Assembly: GCA_000720845.1 (NCBI GenBank)
Contig: JODU01000029.1
Coordinates: 7,800 to 71,799, forward strand
DNA length: 64,000 nt
Source: Kitasatospora aureofaciens
GTDB lineage: Bacteria > Actinomycetota > Actinomycetes > Streptomycetales > Streptomycetaceae
Direction: 5' to 3'
Positions 15,168-23,561 of this stretch are shown here, piece after piece (within the stretch, counting starts at the first letter, position 1; each line of letters starts with the position of its first letter). Under the pieces are notes generated by a model, which saw only the letters and a list, made by a program, of their open reading frames with translations, did no database searches and was not told the DNA's origin. The translations under genes were made by a program, and so were the position numbers.

Positions 15168-16784
15168 ATGAGACCCCCTGCCGCCAAGCAGTTCCGCCCG
15201 GTCTGGCTGTCGTCCTACTTCCCGGCAGCGCTGCCTGCCGGACGCGGACGTCTTCTGGTGCACGTGCTGAACCGGGTGGGTGCGGACGGTGCCGTGCGCG
15301 ACGCGTGCCGCAGCCGCGTCCTCGAATCCGCGCTCGCCCTGGCGCTGATGGACCGGTGTGGATCTGCCCACCACGACGCGCGCGCTCGCATCGTGAGCTA
15401 CCTGGAGCGCCATCAGAACGGCGAAGACCTCATTGATACGACCGTAGCCGCCGCTGCCCTGGGCCGGGTCACCAGACAGCCGGCGCGCCGCCAGACCCTG
15501 GATGCCATTGTCAGCCGGGTACCGGACTTCACCGGATCACGCAAACGAGCCCTGGCGCAGGCCATCTTCACCATGCTGGGCGTGGCTGTCGACCAGGCCG
15601 ACCCGGGCGACATCGCTCCCCACGCTGTCGATGTGAGGGCGCTGCACCCCTGGGCCGCGGTACAGACCGCCGCGGTGAACGCGATCCTGGGCCGGGTGGC
15701 AGGCAGACGCCGGGCCGGCTGGGACGATGTCACCCGGCTGGCGTCCACCCAACGTCCGGGAAGGGTGTGGGAGGGAAACCTCCTCATTCACCTGTCGGTC
15801 CTCCATGCCCTGGTGGACGTCCCCGGTATGGAGAGCGTCGTCGACGCCGGCCTCAACACTGCCCTCAGGCATCAGCGGGAGGACGGCGGCCTGCCCTTCG
15901 TCACGGACACCGACACTTGGAGCACCGTCCTCGTGGGGCTCGCGCTGAGCAGTGCCGACGCGCCACGTGAGGTGACGCACCGCATCGCCCAACACCTTGT
16001 ACATGTTCAGCACGCGAACGGCGGCTGGTCGTACACCGACCACGCCCAGCTCCCCGACACGGACTGCACCACCGTCGCAGTCGAGTTCTTGCATCAGCTG
16101 GACCCGGTCGCCTACCGCGACCCGATCGACCGTGCCCTGGACGCACTGGTCGCGGTCCGCGGCGCCGACGGCGGATTCCCCACCTACGGAGCGGGCACTC
16201 CCTCCGAGGCGTGCATGACCGCCGCCGCGATCAACGCGCTCAGCACCCGAGTCCGCCACCGTCACCTCATCCAGCCTGCCCTGCGCTTCCTCGCCGACCG
16301 TCAGATGCCTGACGGCTCCTTTCCGCCCGGCTGGAGCAGCAGTCGCCTGCACACCCTCTTCAGGGCCTACCTCGCCACCCACCACTCGCCGATCTCTCCG
16401 GCGGTGCAGCACATGAGCGGTCGGATCGCCGGCCTGGTACAGAGCACACAGAACGCGGACGGCGGCTTCGGACAGAGAGACGGCGCCTCAAGCGATGCCA
16501 TCAGCACCGCATACGCCCTGATCATCCTGGCCGGACAGCGCGACCCTGCTCCCGCCGCGCACGCCACCGGCTACCTGCTCACGCAGCAGCGTCCCGACGG
16601 CAGCGTCATCTCCATTCCCGACATGCTCGGCCCGCGTCCCTTCCCGTATCACGTCCCCGTACTGACCGACGCGTTCACTCTTCTCGCCCTCGGCCACCTC
16701 ACCCCTCGTATCCGGCCATCACGCGTTGCCGTGCCAGGCCGCCGGCACGGCAACGCGCAACTCTCCCAGAGGACAGCCCCCTGA
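15168..16784 (+). CDS. Class II diterpene cyclase (Rv3377c/labdane type)
   Basis: The 538-residue protein is the size of bacterial class II diterpene cyclases. It is full of prenyltransferase/squalene-cyclase-type repeats (QREDGGLPF, QHANGGWSY, RGADGGFPTYG, RQMPDGSFPPGW, QNADGGFGQ, QQRPDGSV). The protonation motif is PDTDCTTVAVEFL (296-308): DTDCTT stands where squalene-hopene cyclase has DxDDTA, and resembles the DxDTT variant of the mycobacterial tuberculosinyl diphosphate synthase Rv3377c at nearly the same position. Such enzymes protonate geranylgeranyl diphosphate to bicyclic diphosphates, here probably passed to the class I enzyme upstream. No prenyl diphosphate synthase lies nearby, so the C20 precursor must come from elsewhere. 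Confidence 0.87.
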   Translation: MRPPAAKQFRPVWLSSYFPAALPAGRGRLLVHVLNRVGADGAVRDACRSRVLESALALALMDRCGSAHHDARARIVSYLERHQNGEDLIDTTVAAAALGRVTRQPARRQTLDAIVSRVPDFTGSRKRALAQAIFTMLGVAVDQADPGDIAPHAVDVRALHPWAAVQTAAVNAILGRVAGRRRAGWDDVTRLASTQRPGRVWEGNLLIHLSVLHALVDVPGMESVVDAGLNTALRHQREDGGLPFVTDTDTWSTVLVGLALSSADAPREVTHRIAQHLVHVQHANGGWSYTDHAQLPDTDCTTVAVEFLHQLDPVAYRDPIDRALDALVAVRGADGGFPTYGAGTPSEACMTAAAINALSTRVRHRHLIQPALRFLADRQMPDGSFPPGWSSSRLHTLFRAYLATHHSPISPAVQHMSGRIAGLVQSTQNADGGFGQRDGASSDAISTAYALIILAGQRDPAPAAHATGYLLTQQRPDGSVISIPDMLGPRPFPYHVPVLTDAFTLLALGHLTPRIRPSRVAVPGRRHGNAQLSQRTAP

Positions 16785-16915
16785 GACCGCCCTGCGAACC
16801 GGCTCCCCCGCCCGGGCACGGATGCCTGGGCGCGGGATGTGCGGCGGGCACCGACTGGCCCCCGACTGACCTCTGTGCCCCACTCCCCCACCGAACCACC
16901 ACCGCGGAGAACCCC

Positions 16916-18475
16916 GTGACCGTACCCCCGCGTCCCACGCCCATGGACCTGACCATGCACGACATGGCCCAGGCCTTTCCCACGATCTCCCAGACCATCG
17001 GAGTGATCCTCCACCTGGAAGGAACCGCTCCAACCCTCAGCGAGCTGCGCGCCCATGTCAGCTCCCACCTCAAGGACCAACCGCGCCTGACCCACTACCT
17101 CCACGGCCCCGGGCTCAAAGCCCGCTGGCACCACGACCCAGCCCCCGACCTCAACCACCGCGTCCGGGAACAGCACCTCCCCCCAGGCCACCAGCACCTC
17201 GATACAGCCGTGACCGATCTCATCGCGCACCCCTTGCCCGCCGAGGGCCCGCTGTGGGACGTCTGGCTGCTGGCCGGGTACGCCACGGGGCGTTATGCGA
17301 TCTGCCTGCGAGCGCACCACAGCACCCAGGACGGTGTGGGCATGATCGGTACCCTGACCGCCTTGTTCGGCGCCGCACCCGCGCCCACCCGGCACCCGGC
17401 GGTCCGGGCAGGCGCCGCGGCCTACCTGAGCACCGTGCGCGGCATGCTCGCCGTAAGCGCCGTCAACAACGCCTGGAACGACACCGAGCTGCCCCTGGCC
17501 GGCCACCGCGACATCGACTGGGCTGATGTCCCCACCCAACGGCTGCGGCACGCCGCCACCGCCCGCGGCGGCGACACGAACGACGGCTTCCTGGCCGCCC
17601 TCAGCGGAGCCCTGCGCACATGGGCGGCACAATCCTGGCCCCGGGGCGCCGACAGGACGCTCCCAGCGATCACGATGGTCAACCTGCGGCGGGCCGGGGA
17701 ACACGACCGGCCGGGGAACTTCTTCACCTTCGCACCCGCGCCCCTGCCCTGCCACGAACCGACAGCCGAAGGCCGCCTCGACCACGTCATCGCCGCAACC
17801 CGCACCACGAGAGACCCGGCCCGTCACAAGGCCATGCGCTCCGTGATGGACCTCGTCCCCGCACGCGCCTTCCATGCCCTGGCCACCCGGCTGACCACAC
17901 CCGACCGGGCCGGCATCAGCACGTCCTACCTGGCCATCCACCGGCCGTTGCGCTACAAGCAGGACCCCGTCACCCGCCTCCAGCCCTTCACCTGGCTCCC
18001 CCGGCACCAGCCGGCGTCGATCGTGGCCTGCAGCTACAACGGAACCACCAGCATCTGCTTCGTTACCGACGCCGCCCTCCCCGGCCTGGACCGGCTGCCC
18101 CGTCTGTTCCACGACGCCGTGGGCGACCTCCCGCGCTCTGACGACGACCCGCAGGCGGGCAGCCGAGCGGAGCAGCTTCCCCACGCCGGCGTGACGCTCC
18201 CCGCCCCTGCCGCTGCCCGTGATACCGCAGTCGCCATCGATTTCGACTTCATCAAAGGCATCCTGGTCCACCAGGGGAACCTCCCGGCCGAATCGATCAC
18301 CCGTCGGGCGACGCTGGCGGAAGCGGGCATCGACTCCCTGGCGGTGACCGAGCTGTCCATGATTCTCGAAGAGCGACTGGGCGTCATGATCACCGAGAAC
18401 GAGCTGGCGAGACCGACCACCATGGACGACCTGGTCAGCCTCGTAGCTCAACGGACAGAGAAGACAGACCGTTGA
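16916..18475 (+). CDS. WS/DGAT-type acyltransferase fused to a C-terminal acyl carrier protein
   Basis: Residues 1-430 of 519 are a wax ester synthase/diacylglycerol acyltransferase fold: the catalytic HHxxxDG motif is HHSTQDG (134-140), the second motif TNDGFLAALSGALR is at 221-234, and ITMVNLRRAGEHDRPGNFF (252-270) matches the V-x-LR...GN segment. After a linker, residues about 440-515 are an acyl carrier protein with the phosphopantetheine attachment site EAGIDSLAVTELS (Ser474). WS/DGAT enzymes esterify alcohols with acyl-CoA; the fused carrier suggests the acyl donor is held on the protein instead. The gene overlaps the FabH-like gene by 4 bp, so acyl loading and transfer are probably linked. 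The acceptor may be a terpenoid alcohol made by the two upstream cyclases (inferred). Confidence 0.85.
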   Translation: MTVPPRPTPMDLTMHDMAQAFPTISQTIGVILHLEGTAPTLSELRAHVSSHLKDQPRLTHYLHGPGLKARWHHDPAPDLNHRVREQHLPPGHQHLDTAVTDLIAHPLPAEGPLWDVWLLAGYATGRYAICLRAHHSTQDGVGMIGTLTALFGAAPAPTRHPAVRAGAAAYLSTVRGMLAVSAVNNAWNDTELPLAGHRDIDWADVPTQRLRHAATARGGDTNDGFLAALSGALRTWAAQSWPRGADRTLPAITMVNLRRAGEHDRPGNFFTFAPAPLPCHEPTAEGRLDHVIAATRTTRDPARHKAMRSVMDLVPARAFHALATRLTTPDRAGISTSYLAIHRPLRYKQDPVTRLQPFTWLPRHQPASIVACSYNGTTSICFVTDAALPGLDRLPRLFHDAVGDLPRSDDDPQAGSRAEQLPHAGVTLPAPAAARDTAVAIDFDFIKGILVHQGNLPAESITRRATLAEAGIDSLAVTELSMILEERLGVMITENELARPTTMDDLVSLVAQRTEKTDR

Positions 18476-19509
18476 TCTTTGCACGTAGAGCCATGCCTCC
18501 GTCGCCGGCGCCTGCCGCGCGGTTGATCGGCCTGGGGTCCTATCTGCCCCCGCTGAAGGTGAGCAACGCCGACCTCGCAGCACGCCTGGACACGACAGAC
18601 GAATGGATCCGCACCCGTATCGGTATTGCCGAGCGACACGTCGCCGATCCGGAGACTGCCACCAGCGACCTGGCCGTGGAGGCAGGACGCCGGGCGATGA
18701 AGTCGGCCGAGCTCGAGCACGTCGACGCAGTGATCCTGGCCACCGCCACTCCGGACCATCACGTTCCCGGCACCGCACCGGTGGTGGCCCACCAACTCGG
18801 CCTGTGTCAGGTGCCTGCCTTCGACCTCGGTGCAGGATGCTCGGGCTTCGTCTACGCGACGACCGTCGCGGCGGGACTCATCCACGCGGGAACCGTCGGC
18901 ACCGTACTGGTCATCGGAGCGGAGAAGCTGTCGGCCGTCACCGACCCGGCCGACCGATCCACCGCGCCGATCTTCGGCGACGGCGCGGGTGCAGTCGTAC
19001 TCACAGCCGGACCCGCCGACGCACCCGGAGCCGTCGGACCGGCCGCATGGGGCAGCGACGGCGATCACGCGGACGCCCTCGTCATCCCCGGCGGAGGCTC
19101 TCGGAGCCCTTCACGTACCACTGCCGACCTGGAGAATCTCTACGTACGCATGAAAGGAAACGAGGTGTTCCGCCATGCGGTGCGCCGCATCACCCACGTG
19201 ACTCAAGAGGCAGCCACCGCGGCGGGATGGGCCGCCCAGGACATCGACAGGCTGATCGTCCACCAAGCGAACGCACGTATCAGCGCAGCAGCGGCCCACG
19301 CCCTGGGGATTCCGGCCGAACGCGTACCGTCCAACATCGCCCGGGTCGGCAATACTTCCGCGGCCTCGATCCCCCTGCTGCTGAGTCACGCCGCAATCGA
19401 CGGGCAGATGAAAGCCGGGCAACGAGTCGTCGTGACATCCTTCGGCGCGGGCTTCACCTGGGCGGCCACCACTCTGCTGTGGCCCACCGGCCTCCAGGCT
19501 CTCGCCTGA
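18472..19509 (+). CDS. Beta-ketoacyl-ACP synthase III (FabH-like)
   Basis: A thiolase-fold condensing enzyme with a complete Cys-His-Asn triad: DLGAGCSGFVYA (C123), IVHQANARI (H264) and IARVGNTSAAS (N294), numbered from a TTG start at 18472 that overlaps the upstream stop. An in-frame ATG at 18493 (MPPSP) is an equally good start. The N-terminal LIGLGSYLPP and DEWIRTRIGI are classical FabH. It would condense an acyl-CoA starter with malonyl-ACP, or act as an acyl-transferring KASIII. The stop/start overlap with the WS/DGAT-ACP gene suggests it works with that carrier domain. It is the last gene of the cluster; no other fatty-acid synthase genes are present. Confidence 0.9.
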   Translation: MIFARRAMPPSPAPAARLIGLGSYLPPLKVSNADLAARLDTTDEWIRTRIGIAERHVADPETATSDLAVEAGRRAMKSAELEHVDAVILATATPDHHVPGTAPVVAHQLGLCQVPAFDLGAGCSGFVYATTVAAGLIHAGTVGTVLVIGAEKLSAVTDPADRSTAPIFGDGAGAVVLTAGPADAPGAVGPAAWGSDGDHADALVIPGGGSRSPSRTTADLENLYVRMKGNEVFRHAVRRITHVTQEAATAAGWAAQDIDRLIVHQANARISAAAAHALGIPAERVPSNIARVGNTSAASIPLLLSHAAIDGQMKAGQRVVVTSFGAGFTWAATTLLWPTGLQALA

Positions 19510-19781
19510 GCGCCCGTGGCAATCACCAATGACGGGTTCGTCGCTCCGGTGGCGTCGCCGGTCAAACTGTCCGTCGCCGCCTCCATCGCCGAGGCCCATC
19601 ACGCCACGCTCACGGCGCACCCCGGCACCGAGGACGGAAGTTCCGACGCCCGTGTTCATGAACTGCCGTGCGCCCGACGGACGTGCCGCACCGCAGGGTG
19701 GTCGGTGGCGTACTTTTGTGCTGGTCGCGGGCCGCTCAGCCCGTTCCGGGTGACGGTTCGAGAGTGCCGAGGGGGGACGTC
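19510..19781. other. Intergenic region after the terpenoid cluster
   Basis: About 270 bp between the KASIII stop and the TSUP start. A frame from GTG 19516 (MAITNDGFVAPVASPVKLSV) is open for a while but then degenerates, and I do not accept it as a gene. No clear hairpin is seen. Confidence 0.4.
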
Positions 19782-20564
19782 GTGGAGTGGTCGATGGCGT
19801 TGCTCGGGTTCGCCGCCGGGCTCCTGATATCCGTCGTCACCGCCCCCGTAGGCGTCTCCGGAGCGGTCTTCCTGCTGCCCGTCCAGGTCAGTGTGCTGGG
19901 AGTACCCAGCCCGGCCGTGACACCCACGAACCTGCTCTACAACGTCGTGGCCGGCCCCGGCGCCCTCCTACGCTACTGGCGGGCCGGACAGCTCGGCGGA
20001 CCGCTGCCCCGGCTCTTGATCGCGGGCACCGTCCCCGGCGTCGTCGTCGGCGCCGTGATCCGCGTCTTCGCCGTTCCCGGCCCCCGCGTCTTCCGCCTCC
20101 TCATAGCCGCGCTGCTCCTGCCGCTCGGACTGTGGCTGTGGCTGCGGACCGTACGCCCGGCCCCGCCCCGCACCCGCGACCAGCCTTCGCCTCGCGCGAC
20201 GACGGCGCTGGCCCTGGCCGTCGGTGTGGCTGGCGGGATCTACGGAATCGGCGGCGGCTCGCTGCTCGGACCGATCCTCGTCGGCCGCGGCACACCGGTC
20301 GCCACCGCCGCACCCGCCGCCCTGGCCTCCACCTTCGTGACCTCGATCGTTGGCGCGGCCACCTACGCGCTGCTCTCCCTCGCTGTCACGGGCGACGTCG
20401 CCCCCGACTGGCTGCTGGGCCTTTCCTGCGGTGCCGGTGGACTTCTTGGCGGCTACGTCGGCGCACGCCTCCAGCCGCACCTGCCGGAGACGGCCCTCCG
20501 GCTTCTGCTCGGCACCCTCGCCACCGGAATCGGCGCGCTCTACGCAGTCCAGATCCTTCACTGA
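19782..20564 (+). CDS. TSUP/TauE-SafE family membrane permease
   Basis: The 260-residue protein starts at GTG 19782, a few bases after a GAGGGGGG ribosome site; a longer in-frame reading from 19668 has no membrane character in its extra part. It consists of about seven to eight hydrophobic segments in two halves, each starting with a glycine/proline-rich turn (VVTAPVGVSGAVFLLP and GVAGGIYGIGGGSLLGPIL), as in sulfite/organosulfonate exporters of the TSUP family. Substrates are usually small anions such as sulfite or sulfoacetate. It follows the terpenoid cluster on the same strand but after a 270-bp gap, so it may not belong to it. Confidence 0.85.
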   Translation: MEWSMALLGFAAGLLISVVTAPVGVSGAVFLLPVQVSVLGVPSPAVTPTNLLYNVVAGPGALLRYWRAGQLGGPLPRLLIAGTVPGVVVGAVIRVFAVPGPRVFRLLIAALLLPLGLWLWLRTVRPAPPRTRDQPSPRATTALALAVGVAGGIYGIGGGSLLGPILVGRGTPVATAAPAALASTFVTSIVGAATYALLSLAVTGDVAPDWLLGLSCGAGGLLGGYVGARLQPHLPETALRLLLGTLATGIGALYAVQILH

Positions 20565-20842
20565 CCGTGCAGCACCCATCCGCCTGACCTGCCCGCAGAT
20601 GTTCGGGCGGCCATCTCACCACAGGCCACTGACATCACCACCGGTGAGCTCTCCACGCCAAGTGGGCCGGAGCCCGTTCTCGTGTACAGAGCCAGGTGGC
20701 CCGGCCCGCACCCCGTAGGGTGAGGCAGTCGCGGCCTCCTGTGAGTACCGCAGACGGTCCCGATGCGCGGTTGACGTTGACACCGGTGGCGCGGCACCAC
20801 CGATGTCCCTGACGAAGAGATCGAGGGCCGGAGTTGACGGAT
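20565..20842. other. Intergenic region
   Basis: A 278-bp gap between two codirectional genes. I see no convincing coding frame, hairpin or operator in it. Confidence 0.4.
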
Positions 20843-21469
20843 GTGCCGAGGCGGTTCGCCGGTTGGGACGAGTCGGCATTCGACGTGTTGTTGCGTCTTG
20901 ATGGTGAGCCGTCACACGAGGTGATGCGCGAGACCCGCAAGGATCGTGAACGTCTCGTGCGGCAACCGATGGTCTCGCTGCTCCATGACTTGGCACGGGC
21001 GGATCCCGCGTTCGAGGACCATTCCGTGTGGCGGTACGGAAAGACACCGTGGTGGTGGCAGAACCAGTCCGCCGTGGTACGCATCGCCCCGAACGTCGAG
21101 ATCGGGCTGCGGTTCAATCTGGACGGCCTGCACGTGCAGGGTGCGTGGTGGTACGCCGGCTCCGATCAGATCAGCCGGTTCAGATCGGCGGTCGCCGCCG
21201 AGGCAAGTGGTTCCGTATTGGGCGATGTCGTGGCGGAACTACGCGGCAAGGGGTTCGAGATCAGCGGGGACGTGCTGAAGCGCGCGCCCCGGGAGTATCC
21301 CGCCGACCATCCTCGAACGACGTTGTTGCGCCATCGGTCGCTGCTCGCCGTGCGGTACCTCGGCTGCGACGAACGGCTGCGGACGCCGGAGGTCGTCGAC
21401 CGTGTGCTGGCCACGTACGAGGAACTCGAACCACTGCTCACCTGGCTGACCGACCACGTCGCCTATTGA
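20843..21469 (+). CDS. DUF2461-family protein
   Basis: A 208-residue protein beginning at GTG 20843, with GGAG 9 bases upstream; the TTG at 20834 directly abuts that site and is unlikely. It resembles the DUF2461 family: an N-terminal helix with paired charged residues (HEVMRETRKDRERLVRQPM), then strand-rich segments PNVEIGLRFNLDGLHVQGAW and VWRYGKTPWWWQNQS. Members are widespread, soluble and of unknown biochemical function. It is monocistronic and followed by a convergent regulator. The family call is from the general pattern and is moderately sure. Confidence 0.6.
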   Translation: MPRRFAGWDESAFDVLLRLDGEPSHEVMRETRKDRERLVRQPMVSLLHDLARADPAFEDHSVWRYGKTPWWWQNQSAVVRIAPNVEIGLRFNLDGLHVQGAWWYAGSDQISRFRSAVAAEASGSVLGDVVAELRGKGFEISGDVLKRAPREYPADHPRTTLLRHRSLLAVRYLGCDERLRTPEVVDRVLATYEELEPLLTWLTDHVAY

Positions 21470-21602
21470 TCCCCACCACCGCGCTCCGGACCACCGGCCA
21501 CTCCCGCGCGAGTTGCGGGCAGGGATGCCGTCCAGCAGCCGACACCCGAGTTCCGGTCCTCGCAGACGGGGCTCAGGCGCCGTCGGCCTGAACCGCCTGG
21601 TG

Positions 21603-22469
21603 TCAGGGGCGTGCGGTGGCGGTGCGGCCGCCGGTGACGCGCAGGAGGTCGAGCTTTCCCGCGTCGCTGCTGCCGGTCGCTGCCGTGTAGGTGACCATGC
21701 GCAGGTCCGCGCCCGGGACGATCAGGACGTCGCAGTCGAGCAGGATGTCGCCGACCTCTGGATGCCGGATCGTCTTGCGGTCGCTGGTGTGCTGGGCGGC
21801 CGATGTCTGCGTGGCCCAGTGACGAGCGAAGACGGCGGATTGCTCCCGGAGGCCGTGCACGAGCCGGGCGAGCCGGGCGTCGGCCGGGTAGCGGGAGGCA
21901 CTGTCCTTGAGGTCGGCGACGATGGACGCCTCGAAGGCGTCCTGTCCGCGCTCGGACTGTACGGGACGCAGGGCGGCGTGAGCCGCGCCATCGCCGAAAA
22001 GGGCGCACGCGAGGTTCCGTTCGGCCGGCGGGAGGACGGTGGGGTCGCCGTGCAGGGCGCTCCACATGGCGTTCCACCACACCAGGGTCCAGTCGGCGGT
22101 GAACACCCCGATCGGGACGTCGCCCAGGCGCGCGGCGAGCCGCTGGATGCCCGGGGGGACATGGGTGCTGACCGTGCCGTCCTGCGGTGGAAGGAGCCCG
22201 GCGCTGCGGTACAACTGGTCGCGCTCGGCCCGGGAGAGCTGAAGGGCCCGGGAGAGGGCGCCGACGACCTGGGCCGAGGGGTTCATCGCGCGCGTCTGCT
22301 CCAGGCGCAGGACGTAGTCGACCGAGAGCCCGGCGAGCTGCGCGAGCTCCTCGCGGCGCAGTCCCGGGGCACGGCGGCCGGCCGTCGCGGTGAGGCCGGC
22401 GTCGGCCGGTGAGAGGCGGTCGCGCCAGGCACGCAGGAGTGCACCGAAGTCGGAGCGGGAGGCAGCCAT
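21603..22469 (-). CDS. XRE-family regulator with MmyB-like C-terminal domain
   Basis: 288 residues from ATG 22469. The N-terminal helix-turn-helix is RRAPGLRREELAQLAGLSVD followed by YVLRLEQ (about residues 31-57), the hallmark of the SCO-type XRE regulators with an MmyB ligand-binding domain. The C-terminal part (VFTADWTLVWWNAMWSALHG, later RYPADARLARLVHGLREQS) is that PAS-like domain, which binds fatty acid-like ligands in characterised members. It is divergent from an SDR gene with 166 bp between, the arrangement typical for this family, and probably represses or activates that SDR. Confidence 0.93.
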   Translation of the reverse strand: MAASRSDFGALLRAWRDRLSPADAGLTATAGRRAPGLRREELAQLAGLSVDYVLRLEQTRAMNPSAQVVGALSRALQLSRAERDQLYRSAGLLPPQDGTVSTHVPPGIQRLAARLGDVPIGVFTADWTLVWWNAMWSALHGDPTVLPPAERNLACALFGDGAAHAALRPVQSERGQDAFEASIVADLKDSASRYPADARLARLVHGLREQSAVFARHWATQTSAAQHTSDRKTIRHPEVGDILLDCDVLIVPGADLRMVTYTAATGSSDAGKLDLLRVTGGRTATARP

Positions 22470-22635
22470 GGGTCCATTCTCGCCGCTCGGCCCCCGGCGA
22501 GCCTGGGTACCGCCAGTCCTAGTGACGGGGCGGGCACTGGTTGGCGGCGGCCCCGGCGGCGAACGTGGTGACGCGCCCCGCCGGGCGCCCATCGTCGGAC
22601 CAGTTCGCACCCCGAGCAAGAAGGCAGGGCCTCCC

Positions 22636-23559
22636 ATGCAGCACACCGTCGTGATGACGGGCGCGAGCCGCGGCATCGGCCGCATCGCCGCCGAGCAGAT
22701 CCTGCGCCGGTCACCAGGCGTGCACCTCCTCGTCGTCGTACGCGGGTCCCAGGGCGCACGCCTGGCCGCGGAGCTGAGCGAGGGCGGGCACAGGGTCTCG
22801 CACGTTTCGGCGGACCTCGGCTCGCTCGAGAGCGTGAAGTCGGCCGCCGCCGGGATCCGTGAGCGGCTGGAGCGTGGTGATCTGCCTCCGCTGCGCGGCT
22901 TCGTGGGCAACGCGGGCATGCAGTACACGAACGCGCTGACCGAGGGGCCCGACGGGTTCGAGTCGACCTTCGCGATCAACGTGCTCGCCAACCACCTGTT
23001 CGTCCGCCTGCTCCAGGACCGGTTCGTGGCTCCCGCCCGGATCGTGATCACCGCCAGCGACACCCATTTCGGCGACTTCAAGCACAACCTGGGCATGGTG
23101 CCCGGCCCGGCATGGAAGTCCCCGGACGTCCTGGCCCGTCCGGGCGCCTTCCCGAAGCCGGACACCGCGGCAGGCGGGCGTACCGCGTACTCCACGAGCA
23201 AACTGGCCGCGATCCATCTGGTGCACGAGTACGCGCGCCGGCTGCCGGCCGGGATCGATTCCGTCGCCTACAACCCGGGGTTCGTCCCCGGCACCGGCCT
23301 CGCCCGGAACGCGGGGCCCGTCTCCCGGTTCGCGATGCGCCGCATCCTGCCGCTCATGGCCCTCACCCCGTTCGCGACCGGCCGCGGTGCCGCCGGGCGC
23401 TACCTCGCCGACGTCGTCCTCGGCACGACCAGCGCGCCGAGCGGGTCCTACGTGGACCGCGCCCGTGCGGCCCGGTCGTCCGAGGAGTCCTACGACCCTG
23501 GGCGCGAGGCCGAGCTCTGGGACGCCGCCGAACGGTTCATCGCGGCGTACGGTGCCTGA
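22636..23559 (+). CDS. Short-chain dehydrogenase/reductase (SDR)
   Basis: 307 residues from ATG 22636. It shows TGASRGIG for NADP binding (with the basic VVRGSQ turn afterwards), GNAG, the catalytic Ser in ITASD and YSTSKLA holding the Tyr-x-x-x-Lys pair. The length and the DSVAYNPGFVPGTGLARNAG segment fit the retinol dehydrogenase/protochlorophyllide reductase-like SDR subgroup. It is divergent from an MmyB-type XRE regulator that probably controls it, and converges with the LysR gene with only 2 bp between the stops. The substrate is unknown. Confidence 0.92.
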   Translation: MQHTVVMTGASRGIGRIAAEQILRRSPGVHLLVVVRGSQGARLAAELSEGGHRVSHVSADLGSLESVKSAAAGIRERLERGDLPPLRGFVGNAGMQYTNALTEGPDGFESTFAINVLANHLFVRLLQDRFVAPARIVITASDTHFGDFKHNLGMVPGPAWKSPDVLARPGAFPKPDTAAGGRTAYSTSKLAAIHLVHEYARRLPAGIDSVAYNPGFVPGTGLARNAGPVSRFAMRRILPLMALTPFATGRGAAGRYLADVVLGTTSAPSGSYVDRARAARSSEESYDPGREAELWDAAERFIAAYGA

Positions 23560-23561
23560 AC

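Noticed and set aside
16649..18778. 709-residue minus-strand frame opposite the WS/DGAT-ACP gene
   Set aside because: The plus-strand protein has three intact catalytic motifs and a carrier site; the antisense frame has none.
19516..19827. Possible small gene after the KASIII gene (MAITNDGFVAPVASPVKLSV)
   Set aside because: No ribosome site, composition degenerates after 40 residues, and it runs into the TSUP start.
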